Of a DNA stretch of 64,000 nucleotides, positions 63,571 through 64,000 are shown piece by piece. This stretch comes from JBBQYA01 sp031412335 (lineage in GTDB: Bacteria; Bacteroidota; Bacteroidia; Sphingobacteriales; Sphingobacteriaceae): NCBI GenBank assembly GCA_031412335.1, contig JANOCT010000027.1:45290-109289 (forward strand). Direction: 5' to 3'. The notes under the pieces are model-generated. The model was not told where the DNA came from, did not search any database, and saw nothing but the letters and a program-made list of their open reading frames with translations. Both the position numbers and the translations under genes were made by a program. Within the stretch, counting starts at the first letter, position 1, and each line of letters opens with the position of its first letter.

Positions 63571-64000
63571 ATGACAAAGAGAAATAAAATAAAAGCCTTC
63601 ATTATTTTTTTCATAACTATCACAAATACGAGTTGTAAAACAGAAAACCACATTGACAAGTACGATGTAAAAGTGGATTCGTTAAAACTTTTGCCAGATA
63701 ATGGTTATGGCTATAGAGGGGGACGAATTTATCTTGTAGATAAAAAACTTGAAAAGTATACGATTTGGTTCAATCGAGATGACGAAGGTGATTTACAAGA
63801 TATTTTTGAAATTGATGACAACAAAAATCGTTTTAGTGGATTAGAAATTATTAAAATTTATGGCATCGACACTTCTTTAAGTAAAGATTATGCCCGAACT
63901 TTTATACGGTTAAGTAGAAAATATAAATTTGGACACATTTATATTGACAAAGAATATAAAATTTCGTTTTCTTATAGAGACGGATTACCTGAACAATATG
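63571..64000 (+). CDS. Cassette 7: lipoprotein of unknown function (partial)
   Basis: Opens at ATG 63571 and runs past the window end. MTKRNKIKAFIIFFITITNTSC gives a lipobox (TSC, Cys22). The mature part has LPDNGYGYRGGRIYLVDKKLEKYTIWFNRDDEGDLQDIFEIDDNK and YKFGHIYIDKEYKISFSYRDG; I recognise no family. The ATG is 28 bases after the cassette boundary, as in cassette 1. Confidence 0.7.
   Translation, partial: MTKRNKIKAFIIFFITITNTSCKTENHIDKYDVKVDSLKLLPDNGYGYRGGRIYLVDKKLEKYTIWFNRDDEGDLQDIFEIDDNKNRFSGLEIIKIYGIDTSLSKDYARTFIRLSRKYKFGHIYIDKEYKISFSYRDGLPEQY

Larger units (their letters stand above)
57652..64000 (+). mobile_element. Integron-like gene-cassette array (at least seven cassettes, runs off the window)
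   Basis: Cassette limits at G^TT: 57651/2, 58404/5, 59104/5, 59601/2, 60945/6, 62223/4 and 63542/3. Each unit carries one gene (cassette 5 has two) close to its left end, in the same direction, and an attC-like palindrome at its right end. Lengths are about 753, 700, 497, 1344, 1278 and 1319 bases. The left-end bases of cassettes 1-4 and 6 are complementary to the left attC arm of the same cassette. The cargo is unrelated from unit to unit. Cargo codons use GAC more than the flanking core genes do. Confidence 0.8.

Noticed and set aside
63415..63651. Minus-strand ORF of 78 codons
   Set aside because: It lies over attC-like site 6 and the start of the cassette 7 gene; an antisense shadow of the repeat, not a supported gene.
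56380..64000. Canonical class-type integron
   Set aside because: The integrase lacks the IntI insertion and lies in the same direction as the cassettes; called integron-like instead.

Overview
The window is AT-rich chromosomal DNA from a member of the Bacteroidota. Evidence: a C-terminal type IX secretion sorting domain (gene at 9477), DUF4296, DUF4407 and DUF6580-type proteins, many short-signal lipoproteins and outer-membrane barrels, TAnnTTTG promoter boxes, and an infC gene that seems to start on ATA. No rRNA, tRNA, CRISPR array, transposase or prophage was seen.

Layout. 1-7860: end of an unknown gene, thyA-folA (dTMP/folate cycle), then two family-2 glycosyltransferases and three large membrane proteins, probably for lipid-linked sugar transfer. 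8014-9370: succinyl-CoA:3-ketoacid CoA-transferase pair. 9477-14470: secreted amidase with a T9SS tail, a sorting-domain remnant, a barrel protein, mutS2 and a DUF4296 lipoprotein. 14503-19350: YggS, GNAT, DUF3298-like lipoprotein, aspartate kinase, DUF4407. 19512-22699: thrS-infC-rpmI-rplT translation operon. 22708-29931: TPR lipoprotein, cinA, Nudix, queuosine-precursor transporter, and an aminotransferase/omega-amidase pair. 30169-43493: HNH/NUMOD4-like protein, fasciclin, Fe-alcohol dehydrogenase, AlbA_2, MATE, msrA, FMN reductase, orphan E2, mazG, AsmA-like and a NUC nuclease. 43665-48079: a same-strand module with an M15/peptidoglycan-binding endolysin-like protein, a patatin, two exported or barrel proteins and an apparently frameshifted first gene. 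48130-55905: DUF937-like, beta-lactamase-fold hydrolase, LolC/E permease, DUF1343 (NamZ-like), fmt and small conserved genes.

The accessory part is 56380-64000. A tyrosine recombinase (56380-57447) is followed, in the same orientation, by at least seven mobile-cassette units. Six attC-like imperfect palindromes end these units (58277-58412, 58977-59112, 59475-59609, 60797-60953, about 62059-62232, 63343-63550); their right ends read CGTTAG or CGTT(G/A) and their left ends (Y)AACA. The first bases of a cassette are complementary to that cassette's own last attC arm, not simply to its neighbour's. This is the topology expected for integron cassettes cut at G^TT. It is shown best by cassette 3 (12 of 12 bases) and by cassette 4, whose variant start GTTATAAGC matches its own end GCTTGTAAC with one G-T wobble. 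The recombinase ends in an IntI-like SPLD tail but lacks the long insertion of canonical integron integrases and carries an extra N-terminal domain. A Bacteroidota-type promoter box (TATATTTG, 57640) lies four bases before the first cassette boundary, where a cassette promoter would be expected. I read this as an integron-like cassette system with a non-canonical integrase. Its cargo is small unrelated genes: an unknown 192-residue protein, ankyrin repeats, a monooxygenase-like protein, lipoproteins, HXXEE, DUF1398 and an alpha/beta hydrolase.
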